DNA from: Paenibacillus ferrarius
GTDB taxonomy: Bacteria; Bacillota; Bacilli; Paenibacillales; NBRC-103111
NCBI RefSeq assembly: GCF_002027705.1
Contig: NZ_MBTG01000022.1
Span: forward strand, 50,595 to 114,594
Length of the DNA stretch: 64,000 nt
Direction of reading: 5' to 3'
Under the pieces are notes generated by a model, which had not been told where the DNA came from, did not search any database, and saw only the letters and a list, made by a program, of their open reading frames with translations. Positions 1 to 8,915 of the stretch are shown piece by piece; the first letter of the stretch is position 1; the number at the start of each line of letters is the position of its first letter. A program made the position numbers and the translations under genes.

Positions 1-1
1 G

Positions 2-181
2 AAGAACGCAAGTTTTGATTTAAGATCGGATATAGGCAATGTTAATCTAACTATCCCAGGTGTAAATATGGAGCGCAACGAGAATAGTGGGCGTCATTCG
101 GCCAAAGGTGCCATCGGTGATGGCAGCAAACAAGTGAAAGTGCAAACCGATACGGGTTCCATCTCAGTAACCAACAACTAA
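2..181 (+). CDS. C-terminal end of a DUF4097-like beta-repeat protein (partial)
   Basis: The gene enters from the left edge; only the last 59 codons are present, ending in TAA. The residues alternate polar and small hydrophobic positions (for example NVNLTIPGVN and VQTDTGSISVTNN), the short beta-strand pattern with D-T-G-S turns found in DUF4097 putative adhesin-like proteins. These are often encoded with anti-sigma or PspC-like membrane proteins, but the neighbours lie outside the window. The family assignment is by pattern only. Function unknown. Confidence 0.5.
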   Translation, partial: KNASFDLRSDIGNVNLTIPGVNMERNENSGRHSAKGAIGDGSKQVKVQTDTGSISVTNN

Positions 182-185
182 TAAT

Positions 186-227
186 AAAGCCTTCATTCCC
201 ATCGAAACCGATGAGTTTGAAGGCTTT
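186..227. terminator. Bidirectional terminator hairpin between the left-edge gene and argH
   Basis: A 10-bp perfect stem (AAAGCCTTCA at 186-195 with TGAAGGCTTT at 218-227) encloses a small inner ATCG/CGAT stem and is followed on the plus side by a T-rich run. It lies between the plus-strand stop at 181 and the argH stop at 232, so it can serve both convergent genes. Confidence 0.75.
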
Positions 228-231
228 TGTT

Positions 232-1647
232 TTATTTGCTTTTTTCTAGAAAAGCTTGGAGCCACACGTTGGATTGAACCAAAACTTGCTCAGCGCGAGC
301 AATCGCCTCTGTCACTTGGTTGCTTGCAGTTCCACCAAAGACATTACGTGCATTGACCACTTGCTCCGGTTGTAAAACTTGATAAATATCGGATTCGAAC
401 AGTTCTGAGAACGTTTTGAACTCCTCGATGCTCATATCGAGCAAATATTTTTTGTTCTGGATGCAGTGCAGAACCGTTTTACCAATCACTTCGTGCGCTT
501 GGCGGAAAGGCAGACCTTTGTTAACAAGGTAATCCGCGATATCCGTAGCGTTAGAGAAGTCTTGGTTAACCGCTTGTCTCATGCGATCCGTGTTGACCTT
601 CATCGTAGCGACCATCGGAGCGAATAATTGGAGCGCGCCTTGCAGGGTGCGAACCGTATCGAACATGCCCTCTTTATCTTCCTGCATGTCCTTGTTGTAA
701 GCCAGCGGCAGCGACTTGAGCACGGTCATCAGACCGAACAAGTTGCCGTAGACGCGGCCGGTTTTGCCGCGGACGAGTTCGGCCACGTCCGGGTTCTTCT
801 TCTGCGGCATGATCGAGCTGCCGGTACAGAAAGCATCGTCGAGCTCGACGAACGCGAACTCGGTCGAAGACCACAGCACCATCTCCTCGCTAAAGCGAGA
901 AAGGTGCATCATGATCATGGACGCGTTAGAGAGGAACTCCAAGATGAAATCGCGGTCGCTGACCGCATCCAGGGAGTTCTCGTACACGCGTCCGAACCCA
1001 AGCTGCTCCGCCACGAAATGGCGGTCGATCGGGAACGTCGTGCCGGCGAGCGCGCCAGCGCCAAGCGGCAAAATATCTACGCGCTTGTAGCTGTCCTGCA
1101 AGCGCTCCAAGTCGCGCTGGAACATGCTGACGTAGGCCATCAAGTGATGTGCAAAGAGGATCGGCTGCGCACGCTGTAGATGCGTATAACCCGGAACAAT
1201 CGTATCAATGTTGTTTTTGGCTTGGTCGATCAGTGCTTCCTGCAGCTTGATCAGATGTCCCACAAACTCAACAACCCGCTTGCGCAGGTAAAGATGCATA
1301 TCCGTTGCCACTTGGTCATTGCGGCTGCGGCCCGTATGCAGCTTGCCGCCAACAGGACCAATCAGGTCGATTAGCGTTTTCTCGATATTCATATGAATAT
1401 CTTCATTCTGAATCGTGTACTCGAGTTCGCCGCGGCGGATCATGCCTTGGACTTGCAGCAGGCCGTCTTTGATCTTCTCTACATCTTCAGCAGGCAAGAT
1501 ACCGCATTTGCCCAACATCGTCACATGCGCCAAGCTGCCTTGAATATCTTCCTCAGCCAACTCTTTATCAAATGTAATCGATGCTGTATATTCTTCGACC
1601 AATTGGTCGGTTTGCTTCGTAAATCGTCCACCCCAAAGCTTTGACAC
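232..1647 (-). CDS. argH: Argininosuccinate lyase
   Basis: Last step of arginine synthesis: cleaves argininosuccinate to arginine and fumarate in the cytosol. The protein has 471 residues, the normal length for the fumarase/aspartase superfamily. Family blocks visible are HTGRSRNDQ near residues 104-112, GYTHLQRAQP near 153-162, and the signature loop GSSIMPQKKNPD near 276-287 that carries the catalytic serine. It is the last gene of the minus-strand argCJBDFGH operon, 72 bases after argG, and ends against a bidirectional terminator. The start MSKLWGGRF is the usual one for this family, and the AGAGAGGGGT stretch upstream gives a ribosome-binding site. Confidence 0.97.
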   Translation of the reverse strand: MSKLWGGRFTKQTDQLVEEYTASITFDKELAEEDIQGSLAHVTMLGKCGILPAEDVEKIKDGLLQVQGMIRRGELEYTIQNEDIHMNIEKTLIDLIGPVGGKLHTGRSRNDQVATDMHLYLRKRVVEFVGHLIKLQEALIDQAKNNIDTIVPGYTHLQRAQPILFAHHLMAYVSMFQRDLERLQDSYKRVDILPLGAGALAGTTFPIDRHFVAEQLGFGRVYENSLDAVSDRDFILEFLSNASMIMMHLSRFSEEMVLWSSTEFAFVELDDAFCTGSSIMPQKKNPDVAELVRGKTGRVYGNLFGLMTVLKSLPLAYNKDMQEDKEGMFDTVRTLQGALQLFAPMVATMKVNTDRMRQAVNQDFSNATDIADYLVNKGLPFRQAHEVIGKTVLHCIQNKKYLLDMSIEEFKTFSELFESDIYQVLQPEQVVNARNVFGGTASNQVTEAIARAEQVLVQSNVWLQAFLEKSK

Positions 1648-1680
1648 GTTGCACTACCCCTCTCTAATGGACAGCCCAAA

Positions 1681-1702
1681 GGCTTTCCACAGTGGGAAAG
1701 CC
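1681..1702 (-). other. Intercistronic hairpin between argG and argH
   Basis: GGCTTTCC (1681-1688) pairs with GGAAAGCC (1695-1702) across a 6-base loop, in the 72-base spacer of the arg operon. There is no T tract long enough for an efficient terminator, so an RNA-processing or stability element is as likely as a weak attenuator. Confidence 0.45.
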
Positions 1703-1719
1703 CTTGAAAGACTGCGAAC

Positions 1720-2958
1720 TTATTTCTTCGCGTTTTGCTCCACGCCGGAAGATACTTTCAAACGAAGCGCGTTCAAGCGAATGAAACCAGTTGCATCGCC
1801 TTGATCGTATGCTTTCGTCGGATCTGCTTCCATCGTTGCAATATCTGGGTTGTATAGGGATACTGGGCTTTTGACGCCAGCGCCGATTACATTGCCTTTG
1901 TATAGTTTCAAACGCACTGTACCTGAAACGTTCTTTTGGCTTTCTGCCACAAGCGCTTGAATCGCCAAACGCTCAGGCGCAAACCAGAAGCCGTTGTAAA
2001 CCAGTGTCGCATATTTCGTAATCAAGGAATCACGAAGGTGCATCACATCACGATCCATCGTGAGGGATTCCATTTTGCGGTGAGCCGTGAAAAGGATCGT
2101 ACCACCCGGAGTTTCGTACACGCCGCGGCTCTTCATGCCAACGAAACGGTTCTCAACCATGTCCACACGACCAATGCCGTGCTTGCCGCCGATTTCATTC
2201 AAAGTTTCCATCACTTGCAGCGGAGTCAATTTGGCTCCGTTGATCGCTACGCAGTCACCTTTATCGAACTCAAGCTCAATGTATTCCGCTTCATTCGGAG
2301 CGTCTTCTGGAGCTACGCTCAAGACGTACATGCCTTTGTTGTCGTCATGTGCAGCATCGAACCAAGGATCCTCCAACATGCCGCTCTCGAAGGAGATGTG
2401 CAGCAGGTTGCGGTCTGTGGAATACGGCTTCGCCGCCGATGCCGTCACCGGAATGCCATGCTTCTCGGCATAGGCGATCATCTCTGCGCGACCTGGGAAT
2501 TCCTCGCGGAATTGTTCCAAACGCCAAGGCGCGATAACGGACAGCTCAGGCGCCAGCGCCGCTGCTGTAAGCTCGAAGCGCACTTGGTCGTTCCCTTTGC
2601 CGGTTGCGCCATGCGCAATCGCTGTTGCGCCTTCAGCGCGGGCGATCTCGACCATGCGCTTCGCGATCAACGGACGCGCAATGCTCGTGCCGAGCAGGTA
2701 TTGCCCTTCATACAGAGCGCCCGCTTGGAACATCGGGTTGATGAAATCCTTCGCGAATTCATCGCGCAGGTCATCGATGTAGATTTTGGATGCGCCAGTT
2801 TTGAGCGCTTTTTCTTCCAGACCGTCAAGCTCGTCTTTTTGCCCGATATCCGCTGTGAACGCGATGATTTCAGCGTCGTAAGTCTCTTTTAACCATTTCA
2901 AAATTACCGATGTATCCAGTCCGCCGGAATAGGCGAGTACGATTTTTTCCTTAGCCAT
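1720..2958 (-). CDS. argG: Argininosuccinate synthase
   Basis: Condenses citrulline and aspartate, with ATP cleavage to AMP, into argininosuccinate. The 412-residue protein begins with the N-type ATP pyrophosphatase P-loop AYSGGLDTS (residues 9-17). The block around residues 115-125 (AHGATGKGNDQVRFE) binds citrulline and aspartate in this family. It sits between argF (43 bases upstream in transcription) and argH. The length is typical and nothing is missing. Confidence 0.97.
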   Translation of the reverse strand: MAKEKIVLAYSGGLDTSVILKWLKETYDAEIIAFTADIGQKDELDGLEEKALKTGASKIYIDDLRDEFAKDFINPMFQAGALYEGQYLLGTSIARPLIAKRMVEIARAEGATAIAHGATGKGNDQVRFELTAAALAPELSVIAPWRLEQFREEFPGRAEMIAYAEKHGIPVTASAAKPYSTDRNLLHISFESGMLEDPWFDAAHDDNKGMYVLSVAPEDAPNEAEYIELEFDKGDCVAINGAKLTPLQVMETLNEIGGKHGIGRVDMVENRFVGMKSRGVYETPGGTILFTAHRKMESLTMDRDVMHLRDSLITKYATLVYNGFWFAPERLAIQALVAESQKNVSGTVRLKLYKGNVIGAGVKSPVSLYNPDIATMEADPTKAYDQGDATGFIRLNALRLKVSSGVEQNAKK

Positions 2959-3001
2959 GTCTACTAATCTCTCCGTTTCTAATTCTGCTGATTGATAGCT
3001 A

Positions 3002-3961
3002 TTATATCATTGTCGCGGCCATAATGGCCTTTTGCGCATGAAGACGATTCTCGGCTTGATCAAAAATGATCGAATGCGCGCCATCGATGACGCCCTCGCT
3101 CACTTCTTCCCCACGATGGGCTGGCAAGCAATGCATGAACAAGTAATCCTGTTTCGCATACTTCACAAGCGCTTCGTTAATTTGGAAATTTTTGAAAGCG
3201 ACTTCCCGCTCCTGCTGCTCCGCTTCAAAGCCCATGCTCGCCCATACATCTGTATAGACGATATCGGCATTTTCGATCGCTTCGCGCGGATCACGAGTAA
3301 GCAGCACACTGCCTCCGGATTGCGCAGCATTTTCCTTGGAAATCTGAATCACTTCTTTGTCCGGGTCATACCCTTCCGGCGAAGCAATCGCGAAGTCCAT
3401 GCCTAATTTGCTCGCACCCATCATCAGAGAGTGAACCATATTGTTGCCATCCCCGATATAAGCCACTTTGATCCCTTTCAGACGGCCTTTTTTCTCCAGA
3501 ACCGTTTGATAATCAGCCATAACCTGGCAAGGGTGCGCGTAATCAGTAAGCCCATTAATAACCGGCACCGTTGCTCCACGAGCCAGATCGATCACTTTAC
3601 GGTGCTCGTACGTACGAATCATAATTCCATCCAGATAACGGGACAACGTCTGCGCCGTATCCCAAACCGTTTCTCCGCGTCCAAGCTGAAGATCATTTTT
3701 GCTTAAGAAAAGCGCCTGACCGCCAAGCTGGTACATCCCGACTTCAAAAGATACACGCGTACGCGTCGATGATTTCTCAAAAATCATCCCCAACGTTTTG
3801 CCTGCTAATACAGCATGAGGCTCTCTAGCCTTCTGCTTGCGTTTCAGCTCAATGCCATAGTGAATCAAATATTCGATTTCTTCCGGTGTATAGTCAACCA
3901 AAGCAAGAAAATCTTTGCCCTTCAGTTGGGCAGCCATTTCTTCTTGTAAGGTAATATTCAT
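3002..3961 (-). CDS. argF: Ornithine carbamoyltransferase, anabolic
   Basis: Transfers the carbamoyl group from carbamoyl phosphate to ornithine to give citrulline. The carbamoyl-phosphate loop SSTRTR lies near residues 64-69 and the ornithine-side motif HCLPAHRGEE near the C-terminus. I start at the ATG at 3961 (319 residues), because GAGAGG lies 9 bases ahead of it, whereas the in-frame TTG at 3970 abuts the ribosome-binding site. It is placed between argD and argG. The presence of the full acetylated-ornithine pathway argues for an anabolic role rather than an arginine-deiminase type. Confidence 0.95.
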   Translation of the reverse strand: MNITLQEEMAAQLKGKDFLALVDYTPEEIEYLIHYGIELKRKQKAREPHAVLAGKTLGMIFEKSSTRTRVSFEVGMYQLGGQALFLSKNDLQLGRGETVWDTAQTLSRYLDGIMIRTYEHRKVIDLARGATVPVINGLTDYAHPCQVMADYQTVLEKKGRLKGIKVAYIGDGNNMVHSLMMGASKLGMDFAIASPEGYDPDKEVIQISKENAAQSGGSVLLTRDPREAIENADIVYTDVWASMGFEAEQQEREVAFKNFQINEALVKYAKQDYLFMHCLPAHRGEEVSEGVIDGAHSIIFDQAENRLHAQKAIMAATMI

Positions 3962-3990
3962 TTCATCCAACCTCTCTACGTTAACTCTGT

Positions 3991-5187
3991 CTAAATGCTG
4001 CTGATCGTCGATGCCTTCTGGGAGAGGACATCACACACGACATCCAGCGCTTGATCCAAATCTGCTTGCGGTATCGTCAAAGCCGGTACCAAACGAATCA
4101 CATTCGGCCCTGCTGGAATAACCAATACACCTTGTTTGTGAATTTCACTGATGATTTCACCAGCTGGTTGCGTACACTCGATGCCAATTAACAGACCAAC
4201 ACCGCGAATCTTCGCGATTAACGGATTGCCCGCAAGCTTGCTTTCCAGCTTCTTCACCGTGTACTCGCCTAACTCTGCTGCACGTTCAGACAATTTCTCC
4301 GAAATAATCGTGTCCAAAGCCGCGTGAGCCGCCGCTGTCGCAATTGGTGTTCCGCCAAACGTCGAGCCGTGACTGCCTGCGCTGAAAGCTTCAGCCAAAT
4401 GCGCCTTGCCCAGCATAGCTCCGATCGGGAAGCCACCGCCAAGACCTTTGGCCAATGTGAAAATATCCGGCTCCACACCGTAATGCTCATACGCAAACAA
4501 TTTACCTGTACGCCCAATGCCTGTTTGGATTTCATCTACAATTAACAGCAAATTCTCCTGTTTGCAAAGCTCAGCAATCTGCTTCACGAATTCCGGATCA
4601 GCCGGCAGAACGCCGCCTTCGCCTTGAACCATTTCAAGCATGATCGCGCAAGTTGTATCATTCACGAGACTGCGAACAGCATCAATATCGTTATAAGGCG
4701 CATAGACAAAACCGCCTGGAAGCGGATGGAAGCCTTCCTTTACTTTATCCTGACCTGTAGCGGTCAGCGTAGCCAGTGTGCGTCCGTGGAACGACATGTT
4801 GAACGTGATAATCTCGTACCGACCATTGTTCAGCACCTTCTGGGAGTAGCGACGAGCTAATTTGATTGCCGCCTCATTCGCTTCCGCACCCGTGGAACAG
4901 AAAAATACCGCGTCCGCACAGCTGTTGTCCGTAAGCAAAGTGGCCAGCTTCTCCTGATTCGGAATATGAAAAAGATTGCTCACATGCCAAAGCTGATCCA
5001 GCTGTTCAACTAGCTTCTCTTTCACCGCTTGAGGCGCGTGTCCGAGGTTCGTCACCGCGATGCCGCTCATCAAATCGATGTACTCCTTGCCTGTGTCATC
5101 CCACAGTCGGCTGCCTTCCCCCTTCACCAATGTAATCGGATATCTGGTGTAAGTTGGAAAGAGCGAGCTTTTTCCCGTTTCTGTCAT
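3991..5187 (-). CDS. argD: Acetylornithine aminotransferase
   Basis: PLP enzyme that transaminates N-acetylglutamate semialdehyde with glutamate to N-acetylornithine. Class III aminotransferase hallmarks are present: a glycine-rich STGAEANEAAIK block, FHGRTLATL, the aspartate in VDEIQTG, and the PLP lysine in LAKGLGGGFP (about residue 247). The start chosen is the ATG of MTETGKSS at 5187, giving 398 residues. AAGGAGG lies 8 bases ahead of it, while the longer reading at 5223 would place the Shine-Dalgarno inside the gene. It follows argB in the operon after a 130-base spacer. Confidence 0.95.
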   Translation of the reverse strand: MTETGKSSLFPTYTRYPITLVKGEGSRLWDDTGKEYIDLMSGIAVTNLGHAPQAVKEKLVEQLDQLWHVSNLFHIPNQEKLATLLTDNSCADAVFFCSTGAEANEAAIKLARRYSQKVLNNGRYEIITFNMSFHGRTLATLTATGQDKVKEGFHPLPGGFVYAPYNDIDAVRSLVNDTTCAIMLEMVQGEGGVLPADPEFVKQIAELCKQENLLLIVDEIQTGIGRTGKLFAYEHYGVEPDIFTLAKGLGGGFPIGAMLGKAHLAEAFSAGSHGSTFGGTPIATAAAHAALDTIISEKLSERAAELGEYTVKKLESKLAGNPLIAKIRGVGLLIGIECTQPAGEIISEIHKQGVLVIPAGPNVIRLVPALTIPQADLDQALDVVCDVLSQKASTISSI

Positions 5188-5317
5188 GTACATTCCCTCC
5201 TTAGTGGTTATTCCAATGCGCACTTTTGTGCGTATTGATTATGATTCCTTTAAGTGATGTCCTATAGATAATTGCTGCTATTTCAAAACGAATATGCTCC
5301 GAGATGATTAAAACCTT

Positions 5318-6109
5318 CTAACGCACAATCCGCGTACCAATACCGGTGCCTTTCAGCACTTTGCTCAGTACATTCGGCTCAGATCCATTCACGATAACAA
5401 CTTCCTGCACCTTACCCTGTATACAAGCAATCGCTGCACGGACCTTAGGGATCATGCCGCCGTAGATCTCACCGCTGACGATCATTTCTTCGATCTCTGC
5501 CACGCTCACAACCGGAAGTACTTGCTTCTCGCCGTCAACCGTCTTCATGATGCCTGGAACGTCAGTCACAACAACCATTTGCTCGACACCAAGGTGCGAA
5601 GCGACCGCTCCCGCTGCTGTATCCGCATTAATGTTGTAACGCTGTCCGCCATCTGCGCCAAGTCCAACCGGTGCGATGACCGGAATATAGCCCATATTCA
5701 CGATGCCCTGAATCAACTCCGCATTGACCTTCGTCACGTCGCCGACAAGTCCAACTTCATGGCTGTTCGCCACTGGCTTCGCTTCGATCAGATGTCCATC
5801 CACACCGGACAATCCAAGTGCAGCTGCGCCCGTTAATTGAATACGGCGGACGATCTCTTTGTTGATCTGACCAGATAGCACCATCTCTACAACATCCAAC
5901 ACCGCTTCGTTCGTCACCCGCAGGCCGTTCACGAAACCAGACTCAATTCCGAGCTTCCCCAGCGTCTCCGAGATTGCAGGACCACCGCCATGTACGATGA
6001 CAGTAACGATGCCTTCGTCCTGAAGCTGACGCATATCTTCAAAAAAGCTGGACGGTAAAGCCGCAAGCGTACTCCCGCCGCATTTCATCACAAAGCAATT
6101 GTTCTTCAC
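5318..6109 (-). CDS. argB: Acetylglutamate kinase
   Basis: Phosphorylates N-acetylglutamate. The 263-residue protein has the amino-acid kinase fold: MKCGGS at the N-terminus (residues 8-13), the glycine loop VHGGGPAIS near residue 40, and the C-terminal substrate segment with GGMIPKVRAA. The N-terminus lacks the extra helix of arginine-inhibited hexameric kinases, so feedback control may lie on ArgJ instead (inference). It lies 24 bases after argJ in the same operon. Confidence 0.95.
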   Translation of the reverse strand: MKNNCFVMKCGGSTLAALPSSFFEDMRQLQDEGIVTVIVHGGGPAISETLGKLGIESGFVNGLRVTNEAVLDVVEMVLSGQINKEIVRRIQLTGAAALGLSGVDGHLIEAKPVANSHEVGLVGDVTKVNAELIQGIVNMGYIPVIAPVGLGADGGQRYNINADTAAGAVASHLGVEQMVVVTDVPGIMKTVDGEKQVLPVVSVAEIEEMIVSGEIYGGMIPKVRAAIACIQGKVQEVVIVNGSEPNVLSKVLKGTGIGTRIVR

Positions 6110-6133
6110 AGCCGTTCGTTCCCCTTTGCTTCC

Positions 6134-7360
6134 TTATGTGCGATAAGCCGCATTGATCCGCACATAATCATATGTCAAATCGCAGCCCCAGCCTGTTGCC
6201 TTGCCAGTGCCCATATGCAAATTCACGTGAATTTGAATCGTGTCTGTTTTCAAATAAGCAAGCGCCGCTTCCTCGTCAAACTTCACTGGACGCGACTGCT
6301 CCAACACCGCGATATCGCCAAGGCGAATATCGACCGTGTTTACGTTCACCGGCTGACCGGAGTATCCGACTGCCGCGATGATCCGACCCCAGTTGGCATC
6401 AGCTCCATAAACAGCCGACTTCACCAAGCTCGACCCGATGATCGACTTGACGATCTTGCGAGCCGCCTCGTCGCTCTCCGCGCCGACTACCGTCGTCTCG
6501 ATCAGCTTCGTCGCGCCTTCGCCGTCGCGAGCAATCGCTTTGGCGAGGTATTCGCCAACGTACTGGAACCCTGCCGCGAACGCTTCCCAATCCGGATGTT
6601 CCGGATTCAACGCTTCGCCGCCGGCCAGCCCGCTAGCCATCACCACGACCATGTCGTTGGTGCTTGTATCTCCGTCAACAGTGATCATGTTGAACGTGCT
6701 GTCTGTAATCCTGCCCAGCAGCTGCTGCAGGTGTACGCTTTCGATCGGTGCATCGGTTGTCATGAAACCGAGCATTGTCGCCATGTTCGGATGAATCATC
6801 CCCGAACCCTTCGCCGCCCCGGCAATATGTACTTCCTTGCCGCCAACCACAACACGGACACACGTCATCTTCTGCGTAAGATCCGTTGTCAGGATCGATT
6901 GGCAGAAGTCTTCGCCTCCGTCTACTTTCACACGGCCTGGCAGCTGCTCGATGCCGCTGAGCACCTTGCCCATCGGCAATAACTCGCCGATGACGCCTGT
7001 GCTCGTCACGCCGACGTGATGCTCCGCCACGCCTAGTGCCTTCGCACTTGCGGCGCGCATCGCGCGCGCGTCCTGCTCGCCTTGCTCGCCGGTGCACGCA
7101 TTGGCGTTGCCGCTGTTCACGATCATCGCCTGCAGCTTGCCGCTATGGGCGATGCTTTCTTGCGTCACGCGCAGCGGTGCCGCTTGGAATGCGTTCAGCG
7201 TGTACACGCCCGCCGCTGCCGCAGGAACATCACAGACGATTGCGCCCAGATCATAGCGCTCCGTCTTCTTCAAACCACAGTGCAGACCGCCTGCACGAAA
7301 GCCTTTCGGCGTCGTAACCGTGCCCTCTGGCACGACAGTAAAGCTACCTTGCTCTAGCAT
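6134..7360 (-). CDS. argJ: Bifunctional glutamate N-acetyltransferase / ornithine acetyltransferase (ArgJ)
   Basis: Recycles the acetyl group from acetylornithine to glutamate, and in bifunctional forms also uses acetyl-CoA. The 408-residue precursor carries the self-cleavage block GSGMIHPNMATML, and the scissile bond falls between Ala194 and the nucleophilic Thr195. No argA-like gene lies in the window, so ArgJ probably also primes the cycle (inference). The gene is 31 bases after argC and 24 before argB. It is locally more GC-rich than its neighbours, which creates several long shadow frames on the other strand. Confidence 0.95.
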   Translation of the reverse strand: MLEQGSFTVVPEGTVTTPKGFRAGGLHCGLKKTERYDLGAIVCDVPAAAAGVYTLNAFQAAPLRVTQESIAHSGKLQAMIVNSGNANACTGEQGEQDARAMRAASAKALGVAEHHVGVTSTGVIGELLPMGKVLSGIEQLPGRVKVDGGEDFCQSILTTDLTQKMTCVRVVVGGKEVHIAGAAKGSGMIHPNMATMLGFMTTDAPIESVHLQQLLGRITDSTFNMITVDGDTSTNDMVVVMASGLAGGEALNPEHPDWEAFAAGFQYVGEYLAKAIARDGEGATKLIETTVVGAESDEAARKIVKSIIGSSLVKSAVYGADANWGRIIAAVGYSGQPVNVNTVDIRLGDIAVLEQSRPVKFDEEAALAYLKTDTIQIHVNLHMGTGKATGWGCDLTYDYVRINAAYRT

Positions 7361-7390
7361 GTTCGTTCGTCACCTGTCCTCATCTTATCG

Positions 7391-8440
7391 TTATGGATAC
7401 ACCGGTGCGAACAACAGCCCTGTCGTTTCGTCCCAGCCTTGCATCATATTTAAATTTTGAATGGCCTGACCTGCAGCGCCTTTCACCACATTATCAATGA
7501 CCGAAACAATCGTCACACGTCCTGTACGTTCATCCACAGCAAAACCGATGTCACAGTAGTTGGAGCCGAATACTTCTTTCGTTGAAGGCAGTTTGCCATT
7601 CTTGCGAATACGCACAAACTTTCTTCCTTCATAATACTGGCTGTACAGCTCGGTGAAATCTTCCAGCGTACGCTCGCCATTCACAGAGGCATACATCGTA
7701 GCCATAATACCACGAGTCATCGGTACAAGGTGCGTTGTGAACGTCGTAATCACCGGCTTGCCGGCAACCCGACTGAGCGCCTGCTCGATTTCTGGAATAT
7801 GCTGATGCTTATTCACTTTATATGCAGTTAAATTCTCATTCACTTCGGAGTAGTGAACACCCAAGCTCACTCCGCGCCCAGAACCGGACACACCGGATTT
7901 GGCATCTATAATAATCGTCGAAGGATCGATCCAGCCCGCTGCAACAGCAGGTATCAGACCAAGCAGCGTAGCTGTCGGATAACAGCCAGGATTTGCGATC
8001 AGATCGCTCCCTTTCACTTCGTCCCCGAACACTTCGGACAGACCGTAGATCGAACGAGCCAGCGCCTCTTCGGAAGCGGCCGGTTTTTTGTACCATTTCT
8101 CATAATCCGCTGACGACTTCAATCTCAAATCTCCGGAGATATCAATGACTTTCAATCCAGCTGCCAACAATTTCGGCGAAAGTTCTGCACTCACACCCGC
8201 TGGCGTTGCCAAGAAAACAACATCCGCTTTGCCTGCGATAAGGTCAACATCCAATACATCGAGCACATCCAAAACGATCTCCTGCAAATGCGGAAAATGC
8301 TCAGCAAGCGGTGCTCCCGCATTCGAAGTTGAGATAACCGAAGTAATTTGAACTAACGGATGCGCCTGCAATAGACGAATCAATTCTGCACCACCATAAC
8401 CTGTGGCTCCAATAATAGCCGCTCTTACGCCATGACTCAT
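7391..8440 (-). CDS. argC: N-acetyl-gamma-glutamyl-phosphate reductase
   Basis: NADPH-dependent reduction of N-acetylglutamyl phosphate to the semialdehyde. It has a Rossmann start GATGYGGAEL (residues 11-20) and the catalytic cysteine in ANPGCYPTA (Cys153). Its 349 residues are typical of the family. A small in-frame reiteration, DVLDVLDVD near residues 58-66, is an oddity without obvious effect. It is the promoter-proximal gene of the argCJBDFGH operon, and GGGGGA precedes the ATG. Confidence 0.95.
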   Translation of the reverse strand: MSHGVRAAIIGATGYGGAELIRLLQAHPLVQITSVISTSNAGAPLAEHFPHLQEIVLDVLDVLDVDLIAGKADVVFLATPAGVSAELSPKLLAAGLKVIDISGDLRLKSSADYEKWYKKPAASEEALARSIYGLSEVFGDEVKGSDLIANPGCYPTATLLGLIPAVAAGWIDPSTIIIDAKSGVSGSGRGVSLGVHYSEVNENLTAYKVNKHQHIPEIEQALSRVAGKPVITTFTTHLVPMTRGIMATMYASVNGERTLEDFTELYSQYYEGRKFVRIRKNGKLPSTKEVFGSNYCDIGFAVDERTGRVTIVSVIDNVVKGAAGQAIQNLNMMQGWDETTGLLFAPVYP

Positions 8441-8471
8441 TTGAATTTCCCCCAGACGTCCTCAAAATATA

Positions 8472-8506
8472 TGTATTATTATACAGTCGCATACATAATA
8501 ACTCAA
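8472..8506 (-). promoter_or_regulatory. arg operon promoter overlapping an ARG-box-like operator
   Basis: On the minus strand TTGAGT (8501-8506), a 17-base spacer and a perfect TATAAT (8478-8483) lie upstream of argC. The 14-mer TGTATAATAATACA (8472-8485) is nearly palindromic and matches the AT-rich ArgR/AhrC ARG-box pattern. It covers the -10, as expected for repression by arginine-bound ArgR. The rest of the 8507-8771 stretch shows no gene. Confidence 0.7.
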
Positions 8507-8771
8507 TGAATTTTTTTGTCCGATTTTTGTCAATAAAATTGATTTACAGCAAGTCGTTTCAAGGATTTCTCGCATCTCTGCGAAGCTTGTGCAGGAACCT
8601 GCTTTTTAGAGAAAAATATACATAATATGCATCAAATTCACGTGTCCCGTGCATAAAAATGAGTCATTTCAGATATATTCTCACCTTAGCCGTGCACACT
8701 CCCTCTATTATCCCAAAACAAACGCCACACAAGCAAATTTTGTATGTTCGCTGCTTCTTCTTTTTCGAAAA

Positions 8772-8851
8772 TGTGGGTAAGTATTAGGGTTATGCACAGC
8801 TTATCCACAATTTACCCACAACAATATTGGCCAAAAGTTGAGTTATGCACA
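8772..8851. promoter_or_regulatory. DnaA-box cluster A
   Basis: Five 9-mers match or nearly match TTATNCACA. They are TTACCCACA (minus strand, 8772-8780), TTATGCACA (8790-8798), TTATCCACA (8801-8809), TTACCCACA (8812-8820) and TTATGCACA (8843-8851). They sit in the gene-free stretch between the yitT-like gene and argC, close to the yitT terminator. Confidence 0.6.
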
Positions 8852-8863
8852 AAAAGACAAAAA

Positions 8864-8881
8864 GACGCACCAATGTGCGCC
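8864..8881 (-). terminator. Terminator of the yitT-like gene
   Basis: On the minus strand a 7-bp stem (GGCGCAC / GTGCGTC) with loop ATTG is followed by TTTTTGTCTTTTTG. It lies 35 bases beyond the stop codon. Confidence 0.75.
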
Positions 8882-8915
8882 TAATTTTTTTACCCCACTC
8901 CATCAAAGCGAATTC

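Noticed and set aside
628..1179. Long plus-strand frames opposite argH, argG, argJ, prfB and secA
   Set aside because: They mirror GC-rich codons of the real minus-strand genes, have no ribosome-binding sites and their translations look like no family.
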